From Burkholderiales bacterium (lineage in GTDB: Bacteria > Pseudomonadota > Gammaproteobacteria > Burkholderiales > WYBJ01): a stretch of DNA of 64,000 bases. The stretch is taken from NCBI GenBank assembly GCA_022841915.1, contig JALHQN010000005.1:1-64000 (forward strand), in the 5' to 3' direction. Every line of letters begins with the position of its first letter. Position 1 is the first letter of the stretch. The notes beneath the pieces were generated by a model. That model had not been told where the DNA came from. It searched no databases and worked only from the letters and a program-made list of their open reading frames with translations. Below are positions 24,976 through 33,970 of the stretch, piece after piece. The position numbers were made by a program, and so were the translations under genes.

Positions 24976-25938
24976 TCATTGGGGTTGGATACCCGCCTGC
25001 TTGGCAACTTTCGCCCAGCGGGCGGTTTCGCCTAGCGCAAAGTCGCTGAACTCCTTGGCCGTCATGGCGGCCGGTTCCGAGCCGGAGGCCAGCAGCCGCT
25101 CCCGCGCCGCGGGATCGGCCAGCGCGGCGTTGATGTCCGCATTGATCTTTCGCACAAGGATGGGCGAGGTCTTCGCGGGGGCAAACACGCCCGCCCATCC
25201 TACCACCACATAGTCGGGCAAGCCCGATTCGGCCACCGTGGGCAGATCGGGCAAGGCCATCGAACGTTTGGCGCTGGTCACGGCGAGTGCGCGCAGACGC
25301 CCGGTCTTGATGTGCGGCATGCTGGTCAGGGTGCTGCTGATCAGGAAATGGGTCTGTCCGGCAATGGTGTCGTTGAGCGCTGGCGCCGTCCCCTTGTACG
25401 GCACGTGCGTCACCTGGATGCCAGCTTGCATGCGCAGCAGTTCGAGGGAGAGATGACCGATGGTGCCTATACCGGCGCTGGCGTAGATGAGCCCAGGGCC
25501 TCTGGCCTTCGCCAGCGCCATCAGGTCGGCAAAGCGCTTGGCGGGCAGCGTCGGGTGCACGAGTACCGCGCTGGGTGTCTGTGCCGCCAGCGCGACGGCG
25601 GTGAAGTCGCGATGCGGATCGAACGGCAGTTTCGCGTAGAGGCTCTCGTTGATCCCGTGCGTTGCGATGGTGCCCATCAGCAGCGTGTAGCCATCGGCTG
25701 GCGCCCTCGACGCGAGTTCGGTGCCGATGTTGCCGGCGGCGCCCGGTCGGTTGTCGACCACCACCTGATGTCCCCAACTCTGGGACAGCCCGAGGGCGAT
25801 GGTGCGGGCGAGCACGTCGGTCGGACCGCCCGGCGGGAAGGGGGCGATCATGCGCACCGGACGCGTGGGGTAGGGCTGCGCAGCGTGGATCGCTGCGGGC
25901 ATGGCAGCGAGCAGCAATAGGGCAAGCGAGTGACGCAT
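24976..25938 (-). CDS. Bug/TctC-type periplasmic binding protein
   Basis: 320-residue secreted binding protein: signal peptide MRHSLALLLLAAM... to about residue 20, then FPPGGPTDVLART, VVDNRPGAAGNIG, ADGYTLLMG and HVPYKGTAPA. ATG at 25938 is preferred, with AGGTG about nine bases upstream; a GTG four codons earlier is possible. It lies 80 bases downstream of another Bug gene, which itself follows an FAD monooxygenase, so all three are probably one leftward operon. Two binding proteins in one operon suggests related substrates or products of the monooxygenase. Confidence 0.9.
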   Translation of the reverse strand: MRHSLALLLLAAMPAAIHAAQPYPTRPVRMIAPFPPGGPTDVLARTIALGLSQSWGHQVVVDNRPGAAGNIGTELASRAPADGYTLLMGTIATHGINESLYAKLPFDPHRDFTAVALAAQTPSAVLVHPTLPAKRFADLMALAKARGPGLIYASAGIGTIGHLSLELLRMQAGIQVTHVPYKGTAPALNDTIAGQTHFLISSTLTSMPHIKTGRLRALAVTSAKRSMALPDLPTVAESGLPDYVVVGWAGVFAPAKTSPILVRKINADINAALADPAARERLLASGSEPAAMTAKEFSDFALGETARWAKVAKQAGIQPQ

Positions 25939-26018
25939 GAGGGGGTTCACCTATGTCCGGGGGGAGGGCTTCGATCCGACGATTCGTGTCGGCAACGTGT
26001 CTGGGCGGCGCGGTCCGC

Positions 26019-27038
26019 TCAACGAGCGTCGGGCGTGATTCCGGCCTGTTTGATGATGCCGCGCCACTTTTCGACTTCGGATCGCACCAGTTCGGCGAAC
26101 TGGGACGGTGTGCTGGCAGTCGGAAAGGTGCCTTCGGCCAGCATGCGCTCGCGCACATCGGGCAGGTTCACCACGCGCCCAATGTCGCGACTGAAGCGTT
26201 CGACGACGGCAGGCGGAGTGCCGGCGGCTGCGCTGATGCCATACCAGCCGCTGACCTCGAACGGTCCGGTCAGGCCGGATTCCTGCACGGTCGGAATATC
26301 CGGCGCGCTTGCGATGCGCTCTGTGGAGGTCAAGGCGAGGGCGCGTGCACGGCCACGGGTGATGAGTGGCTGTGCCGACATCAGCGTGGCGAAGGTCATG
26401 GCGATGTGTCCGCCGGCGACGTCGGCGACGGCCGGGGCGGCGCCTTTGTAGGGGACGTGCGTGAGCTTGGTCTTGGTGCGGATGGCCAGCAGTTCGCCCG
26501 CCAGGTGCAGCACGCCGCCGACCCCTGACGATCCATAGGTGATCGCCCCGGGTTGCGCTTTCGCCAGGGCGACCAGTTCCTTGATGGACTTCACCGGCAG
26601 GCTCGCGTTGACGATGAGCACATAGGGCTGCGACACGATCTGCGACACGTGGGAGAAATCGCGCACCAGATCGATCGGCGACTTCGATCCTTGTACGGCG
26701 GCATTGGTGGCATGCGTGATGATCATCATGCCGACCGTATGGCCATCCGGCGGGGCCTTGGCCACGATGCTCATGCCGATCGTGCCGCTGGCGCCGGTCC
26801 GGTTGTCGACCACCACGGGCTGGCCCCAGATCTCGTTGAGTTTCGGGGCGATCGCGCGGGCGACGACATCGGTGCCGCCGCCGGCGGAGAACGGCACGAC
26901 GATCGTCACCGTGCGGCTCGGGAAAGCAGGGGGCTCCTTCTGTGCCTGCGCGGGTGTTGCGCAAACGGCGCCGAGCAGCGCACTCAATGCCGCGCCGGTG
27001 CAGGCACGAAAATCCGATCGTTGCAGGAAATCAGCCAT
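26019..27038 (-). CDS. Bug/TctC-type periplasmic binding protein
   Basis: 339-residue secreted binding protein, the longest Bug in the window. The signal peptide runs to about residue 32 (ending TPAQA-QK) and has a polar start, MADFLQRSDFRAC. Marks: FSAGGGTDVVARA, VVDNRTGASGTIG and HVPYKGAAPAVAD. It begins five bases after the stop of the FAD monooxygenase gene, a spacing that implies co-transcription and probably coupled translation. Its ligand may be the monooxygenase substrate. Confidence 0.9.
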   Translation of the reverse strand: MADFLQRSDFRACTGAALSALLGAVCATPAQAQKEPPAFPSRTVTIVVPFSAGGGTDVVARAIAPKLNEIWGQPVVVDNRTGASGTIGMSIVAKAPPDGHTVGMMIITHATNAAVQGSKSPIDLVRDFSHVSQIVSQPYVLIVNASLPVKSIKELVALAKAQPGAITYGSSGVGGVLHLAGELLAIRTKTKLTHVPYKGAAPAVADVAGGHIAMTFATLMSAQPLITRGRARALALTSTERIASAPDIPTVQESGLTGPFEVSGWYGISAAAGTPPAVVERFSRDIGRVVNLPDVRERMLAEGTFPTASTPSQFAELVRSEVEKWRGIIKQAGITPDAR

Positions 27039-27043
27039 GAGGG

Positions 27044-28315
27044 TCAGCCTTGTGCGGGTTGGGTTGATGACGGCCGGCTGTGCTGGCGCACGAGCTCGAT
27101 GAGTTCGGGAATGTCGCGCAGGCGCGCTCCGCTCTCGCGGATCATGAAGAGCGGATCCTGGTGACGTTCCTGCGGCGTCCAGGACTCGGGCGGCTTGGTG
27201 GCGCGGGCGCCCAGATGCGCGCCGACGTAGCGCGCCCGCGCGATGACCCGGGTGCCGAACAGATGCTGGCGCAGATGGTAGCGCTCCAGCGCCGCCTCGA
27301 TGCTGCCTAGCGATTGCAGCGCGTCGGTCAGGCAATCGGCATCCAGCGCCGCCTTCGTGACCCCCATGCCGACGTGGGGGCGGGCGACGAACGCGGCGTC
27401 GCCCAGCAACACTGCACGGCCCCGATACATGCGCGGCGTTTCGAGGTCGAAGATCGCCTGAAAGAAGGGCTGGGCGGTCAACTCGAGCACCTTCACGCAC
27501 TGGGGTGCGAGCGCCTGGCGCGCGGTGGCCAGCATGTGCGCGATCGCTTCGTGCCGAATCAGTCCGGGCGCAATCGCCATGCCATGACAGCGGCCGCTGG
27601 CATCGGTGCATAGTGCCGCGAGGTCCTGCGCCGTAGTGGGGTGATACCAGACGAAGTTGTAGGCGCGGTGCCCCGGGCGTACGTCGTTGTTCGGCCCGGG
27701 TACCGCATAAGCGGTCATCGCCTCCCCATCCGGATAGCAGACCATGTTGTGGGCGAACACTTCGCGGTGCAGGTCGGGGGGCAGGTCGGCCTCGGGCACC
27801 ATCCCGCGCCAAGCGATGTATCCGGCATACTGCGGTTGCGCCTCGGGCAGGATCTGTGTGCGCACCGTCGATCGGATGCCGTCCGCGCCGATCAGCAGAT
27901 CGCCCTCGGCCGTAGTGCCGTCGGCAAACCGGGCGGTCACCGAGGCGCCGTGATCCTCGAAGTCGACCAGGGATTGGTCGAAGTGGTAGGCGGCTGCAGG
28001 AAAGGCATCCTTGAGCGAGCGATACAAGCGCCCCCAGGAACTGAGGATGCGGGGCCGCGGCGCCCGATGCTGGACCTTGCCGTCCAGACCGTAGCAGGTG
28101 CGCGATTCCGGATGGATGCCGATCGAGGCATCCACCTCGATGCCGATTCGCCGCATGACATCGAGTAGTTCCTCATGCGTGCCGATGCCGGCGCCACGTA
28201 CGGCGAGATCGTCGCCGACGCGCTCGAACACTTCCGCATCCCAGCCGATGGAGCGGAGCAGATTGGCGGCGAGCAGACCGCCGAGCGAGCCGCCGATGAC
28301 GAGCGCTTTGGGCAT
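27044..28315 (-). CDS. FAD-dependent monooxygenase (aromatic hydroxylase type)
   Basis: 423-residue group A flavoprotein monooxygenase. The FAD-binding N-terminus reads ALVIGGSLGGLLAAN, the DG motif LLIGADGIRST is near residue 165, and the GD motif is AVLLGDAAFVARPHVGMG. The overall pattern resembles 2,6-dihydroxypyridine 3-hydroxylase and related ring hydroxylases, but this is by memory of motifs, not alignment. The start ATG at 28315 is used; upstream in-frame codons are low quality. It leads a leftward operon with two Bug genes, which points to uptake and ring hydroxylation of an aromatic or N-heterocyclic acid. Confidence 0.87.
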   Translation of the reverse strand: MPKALVIGGSLGGLLAANLLRSIGWDAEVFERVGDDLAVRGAGIGTHEELLDVMRRIGIEVDASIGIHPESRTCYGLDGKVQHRAPRPRILSSWGRLYRSLKDAFPAAAYHFDQSLVDFEDHGASVTARFADGTTAEGDLLIGADGIRSTVRTQILPEAQPQYAGYIAWRGMVPEADLPPDLHREVFAHNMVCYPDGEAMTAYAVPGPNNDVRPGHRAYNFVWYHPTTAQDLAALCTDASGRCHGMAIAPGLIRHEAIAHMLATARQALAPQCVKVLELTAQPFFQAIFDLETPRMYRGRAVLLGDAAFVARPHVGMGVTKAALDADCLTDALQSLGSIEAALERYHLRQHLFGTRVIARARYVGAHLGARATKPPESWTPQERHQDPLFMIRESGARLRDIPELIELVRQHSRPSSTQPAQG

Positions 28316-28731
28316 GAAGCGAAATCCTCCAGGTGTCTTAAGGCGCCGCACGGCGAGGAAGGCCGGGCGCGGAATCCATCGGACATGCGGCATGCCGCCG
28401 ACCGGGTGGAAACCTCCGACTCCTCCTGCCTGGGCCGTCCGTCGTGTTCGACGGTAAGAGCCCTGCGCTCAGGCGCGTATTCAGTTCGAGGAGGATAGAC
28501 AATCTGACAGGGGATGAATAGCGGCTGATCGCGGGCATCGATCGATTACGCATCGCACTTCTTCTGCGGCGCGCACGGCGCGCTCGGGCAAGCGCGAGAC
28601 GAAGTCCGAGGTCATGCGAGCACGAAGCGGACGGATCTCCAAGAAAGCGGCGCCACAGCGGGTAGAATTCGCGTCGCCGTTACGCGCCACCTTTGAAGGA
28701 GCGGACGGCAACCATCAACGAGGAGGTAGGG
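28316..28731. other. Divergent intergenic region
   Basis: 416 bases between the FAD monooxygenase operon and a rightward Bug gene contain no convincing gene. Visible structure: the perfect palindrome GCGGCATGCCGC (28387-28398), the stem CCGTCG-TGTT-CGACGG (28439-28454), and a possible -10 TAGAAT (28663-28668) for the Bug gene without a good -35. The two dyads are candidate operator or leader elements for the monooxygenase side. Confidence 0.4.
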
Positions 28732-29712
28732 ATGGCTTTTCGCAAGCGAAGCAGCGCATTGATGTTCGGATTACTCGCGGCGGCGGTGTTTTCCGTCACG
28801 GCGAGTGCTCAGCAAAATTACCCCAACAGGCCGATTCGATTCCTTGTCGGCTTTCCCCCCGGCGGCAGCAACGACATCGTCGCGCGCGCCATCGCGCCCA
28901 AATTGTCGGAATTTCTCGGTCAACAGGTCGTTGTCGACAATCGCGGCGGCGCCAATACCGCGATCGCCACTGCGCTTGCCGCGCAGTCGGCGCCCGACGG
29001 CTACACCATCCTTATGAATGCGCCCGGGCACACCACCAATCCCTGGATGATCAAGAAGCTCGGCTACGATTCGATCAAGGATTTCGAGTTCATCACCCAG
29101 CTCGGCAGGGCGGCCAATCTGCTGGCGACACATCCGTCCTTTCCGCCACGCAGCGTGAAGGAGCTCATTACCTACTCAAAGGCCAATCCGGGCAAGGTGA
29201 ATTTCGGCTCGTCAGGAACCGGTACGTCCGTGCATTTGTCGGCGGAATTGTTTCGCTACATGACCGGGCTCGATTGGGTGCACGTCGCCTACAAGGGCGG
29301 AGGGCCCGGGCTGGTGGCGCTGCTCGCGGGCGAGGTCTCGCTATTCTTCGGCAACGCACCGACCGTGATTCGTCACGTGCGTACCGGCAAGCTCAATGGT
29401 CTGGCGACCACCGGCTTGCAGCGCAGTCCGGCCGCGCCGGATCTGCCGACAGTCGCGGAAAGCGGCGTGCCGGGCTACGAGGCACTGACATTCTGGGGGC
29501 TTGCTGCGCCCGCCGGTACGCCGCGCCCCATCCTGGATCGTCTGCACACGGAGACGATGCGCACGCTGCAGGATCCCGCGGCGCGCAAGCTGCTGGAGAG
29601 CCTCGGCACGGAGGTGCTCGGGACTTCCTCCAAGGAGTATGCGCAATTCATACGCGGCGAGATCGACAAGTGGGGCAAGGTCATCAAGGCGGCGGGCATC
29701 CAGAGCTTGTGA
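28732..29712 (+). CDS. Bug/TctC-type periplasmic binding protein
   Basis: 326-residue secreted binding protein. Signal peptide to about residue 26 (ending TASA-QQ). Marks: FPPGGSNDIVARA, VVDNRGGANTAIA, PDGYTILMN and HVAYKGGGPGL, where the common HVPYKG has Ala for Pro. ATG at 28732 follows GAGGAGGT. A second Bug gene follows on the same strand after 441 bases, which contain a candidate promoter, so the two are probably separate transcripts. Confidence 0.9.
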   Translation: MAFRKRSSALMFGLLAAAVFSVTASAQQNYPNRPIRFLVGFPPGGSNDIVARAIAPKLSEFLGQQVVVDNRGGANTAIATALAAQSAPDGYTILMNAPGHTTNPWMIKKLGYDSIKDFEFITQLGRAANLLATHPSFPPRSVKELITYSKANPGKVNFGSSGTGTSVHLSAELFRYMTGLDWVHVAYKGGGPGLVALLAGEVSLFFGNAPTVIRHVRTGKLNGLATTGLQRSPAAPDLPTVAESGVPGYEALTFWGLAAPAGTPRPILDRLHTETMRTLQDPAARKLLESLGTEVLGTSSKEYAQFIRGEIDKWGKVIKAAGIQSL

Positions 29713-30153
29713 TTGCCGCGCGATGGTTGCTTGCCAGCCGGGTCGCTCGCTCGTCCTTGTTGCATGCCGGCAAGCGCGGACGAAGCGCCCCGCCGGACGG
29801 CGCTCGACCCGCGGGCCGAGCGCAAGGGGGCGTGTCGTCGTCGGCCCGATCGGCTTACTCCGCTTGCGAAGCGGCGTCGCGTCGCTTCGGTCTACCGGGC
29901 TATTCGATCGACCGATGCTCGCAAGCGGCGCGTCGGCAACGAACTTCGGATGCGAAACACTAGCCGATCCGGACGCGTTGCCGCAAAGCACGCAAGCACC
30001 GCTCGGGCCTCAGCCTGCGTGCAAGGGCTGCTGTTCCAGGGCTTCTTCAGGGATGCAGTCTGTTCGCCAGGCATCGGCCCCGACGCCCGGCTTTCAATTG
30101 ACCCTGCGCCAAGGCCGATGCAATACTGCTTCATCATCCGGAGGAGGTCTGAC
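29713..30153. other. Long intergenic region between two Bug genes
   Basis: 441 bases with no gene I can support, although one frame stays open through GC-rich sequence. Its right end carries a promoter-like pair and a strong ribosome binding site (GGAGGAGG) for the next Bug gene. Confidence 0.4.
30098..30127 (+). promoter_or_regulatory. Sigma-70-like promoter for Bug gene
   Basis: TTGACC (30098-30103) and AATACT (30122-30127) are 18 bases apart. The expected transcription start near 30134 leaves a 20-base leader with GGAGGAGG before the ATG at 30154. Confidence 0.5.
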
Positions 30154-31104
30154 ATGCGATCGTTCCGCATCCGCGCTTGCTGCGCGCTCATTGCCATTGC
30201 CGCACCCGCCTTGGCGCCAGCTCAGGATTACCCGACCCGACCGGTTCGCATCATGACCTCCACGCCAGGGGGCGGTAATGACTTTCTCGCTCGTATCGTA
30301 GCGCCCTCGCTCGGGACGGCACTCGGGCAGCAGGTCATCGTGGATAATCGAACCAGCCGTCTGGTCGGCGGGCTTGCTGCTCGTGCGACCGCGGATGGCT
30401 ACACGCTTGCGATCGGCGGCGGAACGATGCAGTACAACCCGATTCTGGACGACGCGGACTACGACATCCTCACCGACTTCGCGCCGATTTCGCAACTCGA
30501 GCGCTCGCCGCTGGTGCTGGTGGTTCATCCTTCGCTCAAGGTCGGCACGGTGCAGGAACTGATCGCTCTCGCGCGCACCCGCACGCTGCGCTACGGCACC
30601 GGCTCGGCGGGCAACACCATCCATATCTCGGGCGTGATGTTCACCATGGCAACGGGCGTCAAGATCAATCGCGTGCCCTACAAGAGCACGGGACCGGCGT
30701 TGGTCGCGTTGCTGTCGAACGAGGTGCAGATGGTCTTCTCGACGACCGGCGGTGCGATTCCGCACGTCAAGGAGGGACGCCTCACGGCGCTCGGCGTCAC
30801 CAGCGCGCAGCCCTCGGCGCTGCTGCCCGGGGTGCCGACGCTCGCTTCACAGGGGCTCAAGGAGTACGACATCGACACCATCGGTTTCATCCTTGCGCCG
30901 CGCAAGACGCCGCCGCAGATCGTCCGACGCCTGAACCAGGTCATCGTCAAGATCATGGCGCAGCCGGAGGTGAAGGAGAAATTGGCCGCAGGCGGCTCGG
31001 AAGCCGTGTCGAGCACGCCGGAGCAGCTGGCGGCAAAGCTCAAGGCCGACGACGCCTGGATGCGCAAGATGCTCGACAAGGTGGGGATCAAGAAGAAGTC
31101 TTAG
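30154..31104 (+). CDS. Bug/TctC-type periplasmic binding protein
   Basis: 316-residue secreted binding protein. Signal peptide MRSFRIRACCALIAIAA... to about residue 23 (APA-QD). It deviates from the common pattern: the first loop is STPGGGNDFLAR, and the second-loop VDNR is followed by TSRLVGG instead of the usual G-A-G-x-I-G. Ligand geometry may therefore differ from the other Bugs here. A hairpin terminator follows. The nearest downstream gene is a family III CoA-transferase about 234 bases away, which could use the same acid. Confidence 0.88.
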   Translation: MRSFRIRACCALIAIAAPALAPAQDYPTRPVRIMTSTPGGGNDFLARIVAPSLGTALGQQVIVDNRTSRLVGGLAARATADGYTLAIGGGTMQYNPILDDADYDILTDFAPISQLERSPLVLVVHPSLKVGTVQELIALARTRTLRYGTGSAGNTIHISGVMFTMATGVKINRVPYKSTGPALVALLSNEVQMVFSTTGGAIPHVKEGRLTALGVTSAQPSALLPGVPTLASQGLKEYDIDTIGFILAPRKTPPQIVRRLNQVIVKIMAQPEVKEKLAAGGSEAVSSTPEQLAAKLKADDAWMRKMLDKVGIKKKS

Positions 31105-31114
31105 GGGCGGGCGT

Positions 31115-31141
31115 CCCGGCATCGGTGAACGCGATGCCGGG
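31115..31141 (+). terminator. Hairpin after Bug gene
   Basis: CCCGGCATCG and CGATGCCGGG form a perfect 10-bp stem around a 7-base loop, ten bases after the Bug stop codon. No strong T-run follows. Confidence 0.5.
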
Positions 31142-31338
31142 CGCTGTATGCGCGTGGAGCGGCTGATGTCCGGTTGCGGCACGCCGGGCGCAAGCCGCGC
31201 ATGGCTTGGGATGCCCGTCTGTCATCGTCCATGACCCAAGCGCGCCAGGTTTCGGCTACCCTTGCGGGACTCGTCGCGGAGCGCCTGGCCGAAATCGGCG
31301 CGCGGCCCGCGCAATCAACGCAAGTCGAGGTCAGGGCA

Positions 31339-32601
31339 ATGGATACGAACAACGAAGGCGGGCGCGGCCCGTCGCTCGCGGGCATACGAGTGCTCGATCT
31401 GGCACGCGTGCTCGCGGGCCCCACGTGCACGCAAGTGCTGGCCGATCTGGGGGCCGATGTGGTCAAGGTGGAGCGGCCAGGCACGGGCGACGATACGCGC
31501 TTGTGGGGGCCGCCGTGGCTGCCGGACGCTCAGGGCGACAAGTCGCGCGATTCGGCTTACTTCAGCAGCGCGAATCGCAACAAGCGCTCGATCGCGATCG
31601 ATCTGGCGTCGGAAGCCGGCGCGGCGCTGGTCCGCCAGTTGGCGCAGCAGGCCGATGTGTTCGTCGAGAACTACAAGGTCGGCGATCTGGCGCGGCGCGG
31701 TCTCGACTACGCCACGCTCTCCCAGCTCAATCCGCGTCTGGTCTATTGCTCGATCACGGGCTTCGGCCAGACGGGGCCGCTGAAGGACCGGCCCGGCTAC
31801 GACTACATCTTTCAGGCGGTCGGCGGTCTCATGAGCATGACCGGTCACCCGGATGATGTTCCCGGCGGCGGGCCGATGCGCATCGGCGCCTCCGTGGTCG
31901 ACCTGGCGACGGGTCTTTACGCGGGCATCGCCATACTCGCCGCCTTGCGCGAGCGCGATCACAGCGGGCTGGGCCAGTACATCGACATGGCACTGTTCGA
32001 TTCGGTCGCGACACTCTCCTGTCATCAGGCTGCGACCTATTTCCAAAGCGGTGTGGTCCCGCAGCGGCTGGGCAACTCGTCTTCCGGCGTCATGACGCCC
32101 TACGAGACCTTCCGCTGCGCGGATGGTCATCTGGTCATCGCCGTGGGCAACGACAGCCAGTGGCGCGCGCTGTGCGCTGCGATCGAGCGCGACGATCTGG
32201 CCGCCGACGAGCGCTTCGGCTCGCCGTCCGGTCGCTCGGTCAACAAGCCGCTGGTCGTCGCAGAACTCGGGCGGACCTTCGCGAGCTTGAACGTCGCCGA
32301 CCTGCAGCGAAGACTCGATGCGGCCGGCGTGGCCAATGGTCCGATCAACGACATGGCGCAGGTATTCGATATGGCGCAGGCGCGCGAACGCGGCATACGG
32401 GTGAGCCTGCCCCGTTCGGACGGCGTGGAAGTGCCTTGCGTGGCCAGCCCGATCCGCCTGAGCGCAACCCCGGTCGCATATCGATCGGCGGCGCCCAAGC
32501 TGGGCGAGCACACGAGCGCAGTGCTCGCCGACTGGTTGCAGGCCGGCGAGGGCGCGGTCGACGACTTGCACGCGGCCGGCGCGTTCGGCAAGGGCACGTG
32601 A
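31339..32601 (+). CDS. CaiB/BaiF family III CoA-transferase
   Basis: 420-residue family III CoA-transferase, only distantly similar to the one at 9484. Marks: GIRVLDLARVLAGP, LADLGADVVKVERP, ANRNKRSIAIDL and the catalytic aspartate Asp155 in RPGYDYIFQA, the classic motif of formyl-CoA and succinyl-CoA transferases. ATG at 31339 is preferred, since GAGG stands ahead; a longer N-terminus from upstream is open but lacks family similarity. It converges on an AP-superfamily hydrolase. It would activate a carboxylic acid with CoA from succinyl-CoA or another donor. Confidence 0.9.
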   Translation: MDTNNEGGRGPSLAGIRVLDLARVLAGPTCTQVLADLGADVVKVERPGTGDDTRLWGPPWLPDAQGDKSRDSAYFSSANRNKRSIAIDLASEAGAALVRQLAQQADVFVENYKVGDLARRGLDYATLSQLNPRLVYCSITGFGQTGPLKDRPGYDYIFQAVGGLMSMTGHPDDVPGGGPMRIGASVVDLATGLYAGIAILAALRERDHSGLGQYIDMALFDSVATLSCHQAATYFQSGVVPQRLGNSSSGVMTPYETFRCADGHLVIAVGNDSQWRALCAAIERDDLAADERFGSPSGRSVNKPLVVAELGRTFASLNVADLQRRLDAAGVANGPINDMAQVFDMAQARERGIRVSLPRSDGVEVPCVASPIRLSATPVAYRSAAPKLGEHTSAVLADWLQAGEGAVDDLHAAGAFGKGT

Positions 32602-32680
32602 CGTTCGCGCCCTGGCTGCAACCTAGCGTGCCGGCGCTGCGGACGGCGCCTGCCCTGGGCCGCTGCCCGAGCGCAAAGCG

Positions 32681-33961
32681 CTAGTTCGCCGGCAGCGGCG
32701 CACCGTCGAAGCGGTCCGCACCCGACGCCATGCCGAGGTACTGCAGCACCGTCGGTGCGATATCCACGATGGCGGTCGGCGCATCGCACCGAGTCCCCGG
32801 TGCGAAGTCGCCACCGGATGCGAACAGAAAAGGCTGCTGCTCTTGTTCGCCGAGCCCTCCGTGCTGGCCGCAGCCGATCTTCTTCGGATTCGCATCGAAG
32901 CGTACCGCCGTGGCGCTCAATCCCGGCACGCCGTATTCGTTTTGCCCCGGCATCTTGGCCATGCTGACGGCGATGCACAGCCCGCCCTCGGGCGCCATGC
33001 CGATACGAGACAGTTCCGCGTCGACGAGGACTTCCCCGGACCACGGGCGGCTGCGCAGGAAACTCGCCACAGCCTCCACCCTGTGGAGCGCATCGGCGCT
33101 GAAGTAGATCAGGGCGCTGGTGCCTTGCGGCGCGACGACCACATCGGGCGAATCCAGTTCACGCTTCAGACCCGCCTCATGGATTTCTCGCTCGACGGCG
33201 ACGATCTGCGCGATCGTCTCGTGCCCATGATCGGAGCCGACCAGCAACAAGATGTCTTCGCCTGCTGCGCGCAGACGATCGACCGTCTCGACGACGCGCC
33301 CGGCGCAGCGATCGGCCGCACGCACCGCCGCCAAGTGTTCCGCCGAGCCCAGGGCCGCATCGTGCTGCGTATGGTCCGGCTCGCATAGCCACAGCACGGC
33401 GAGGCTGGGACGACGCTCTTGCAGCACCTCGATGCAGAAGCGCTCCGTCATCGCGCTGTCGCCGGCGGCATCGTGCGTGACCTCGAGATGATCGCCTGCG
33501 AGCAGGGGGACGCGACCCGGGCCGAAGGACCCGGCGCGGTGGTAGACATAGCCGTGCCCATCCGGGTCGTGGAAGTAGGCGCCACCGGGCGACACATTCG
33601 AGAAGACGATGGCGCCGCCGTGGCCGCGCAGGCGCTCGGCGAGGGTTGGCACCCGGAGCGTTCGTCCGGTGGCGGCACGCAGGCTCGCCACGAACTCCGG
33701 CGCGCCGACGTTGTGTACGGCATGGCCATCGGCCACGGGCAGCCCCATGGTATTGCCGTGCAGGCCGTGTCGGGCTGGGTGGCAGCCGGTGGCGACCGAA
33801 GCGGCGGACGAGCGCGTGACCGAAGGGAAGATGCTGCGGTGGTTGTCGTAGCAACGGCTGCGAGCGGCGAGCGCCGTCAGGTGCGGGCAATGCTCGGGTG
33901 TGATGAGGTCGCGACGCAGACCGTCGCACATCACGAGTACGGCCCGGCGCGGGCTGGCCAT
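32681..33961 (-). CDS. Alkaline-phosphatase-superfamily hydrolase (PF01663 type)
   Basis: 426-residue metal-dependent hydrolase of the type I phosphodiesterase/nucleotide pyrophosphatase branch. The first metal Asp is in VMCDGLRRD, and a Thr or Ser nucleophile lies in SIFPSVTRSS followed by HGLHGN. Later metal ligands appear in EPDHTQHD, GSDHGHET and CGQHGG. No signal peptide is evident, so it is probably cytoplasmic. Members cleave phosphodiesters, phosphonoacetate or sulfate-type esters; the substrate is unknown. It starts nine bases after the CmcJ-like oxygenase gene, forming a two-gene leftward operon. Confidence 0.85.
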   Translation of the reverse strand: MASPRRAVLVMCDGLRRDLITPEHCPHLTALAARSRCYDNHRSIFPSVTRSSAASVATGCHPARHGLHGNTMGLPVADGHAVHNVGAPEFVASLRAATGRTLRVPTLAERLRGHGGAIVFSNVSPGGAYFHDPDGHGYVYHRAGSFGPGRVPLLAGDHLEVTHDAAGDSAMTERFCIEVLQERRPSLAVLWLCEPDHTQHDAALGSAEHLAAVRAADRCAGRVVETVDRLRAAGEDILLLVGSDHGHETIAQIVAVEREIHEAGLKRELDSPDVVVAPQGTSALIYFSADALHRVEAVASFLRSRPWSGEVLVDAELSRIGMAPEGGLCIAVSMAKMPGQNEYGVPGLSATAVRFDANPKKIGCGQHGGLGEQEQQPFLFASGGDFAPGTRCDAPTAIVDIAPTVLQYLGMASGADRFDGAPLPAN

Positions 33962-33970
33962 GGTCGGCTC

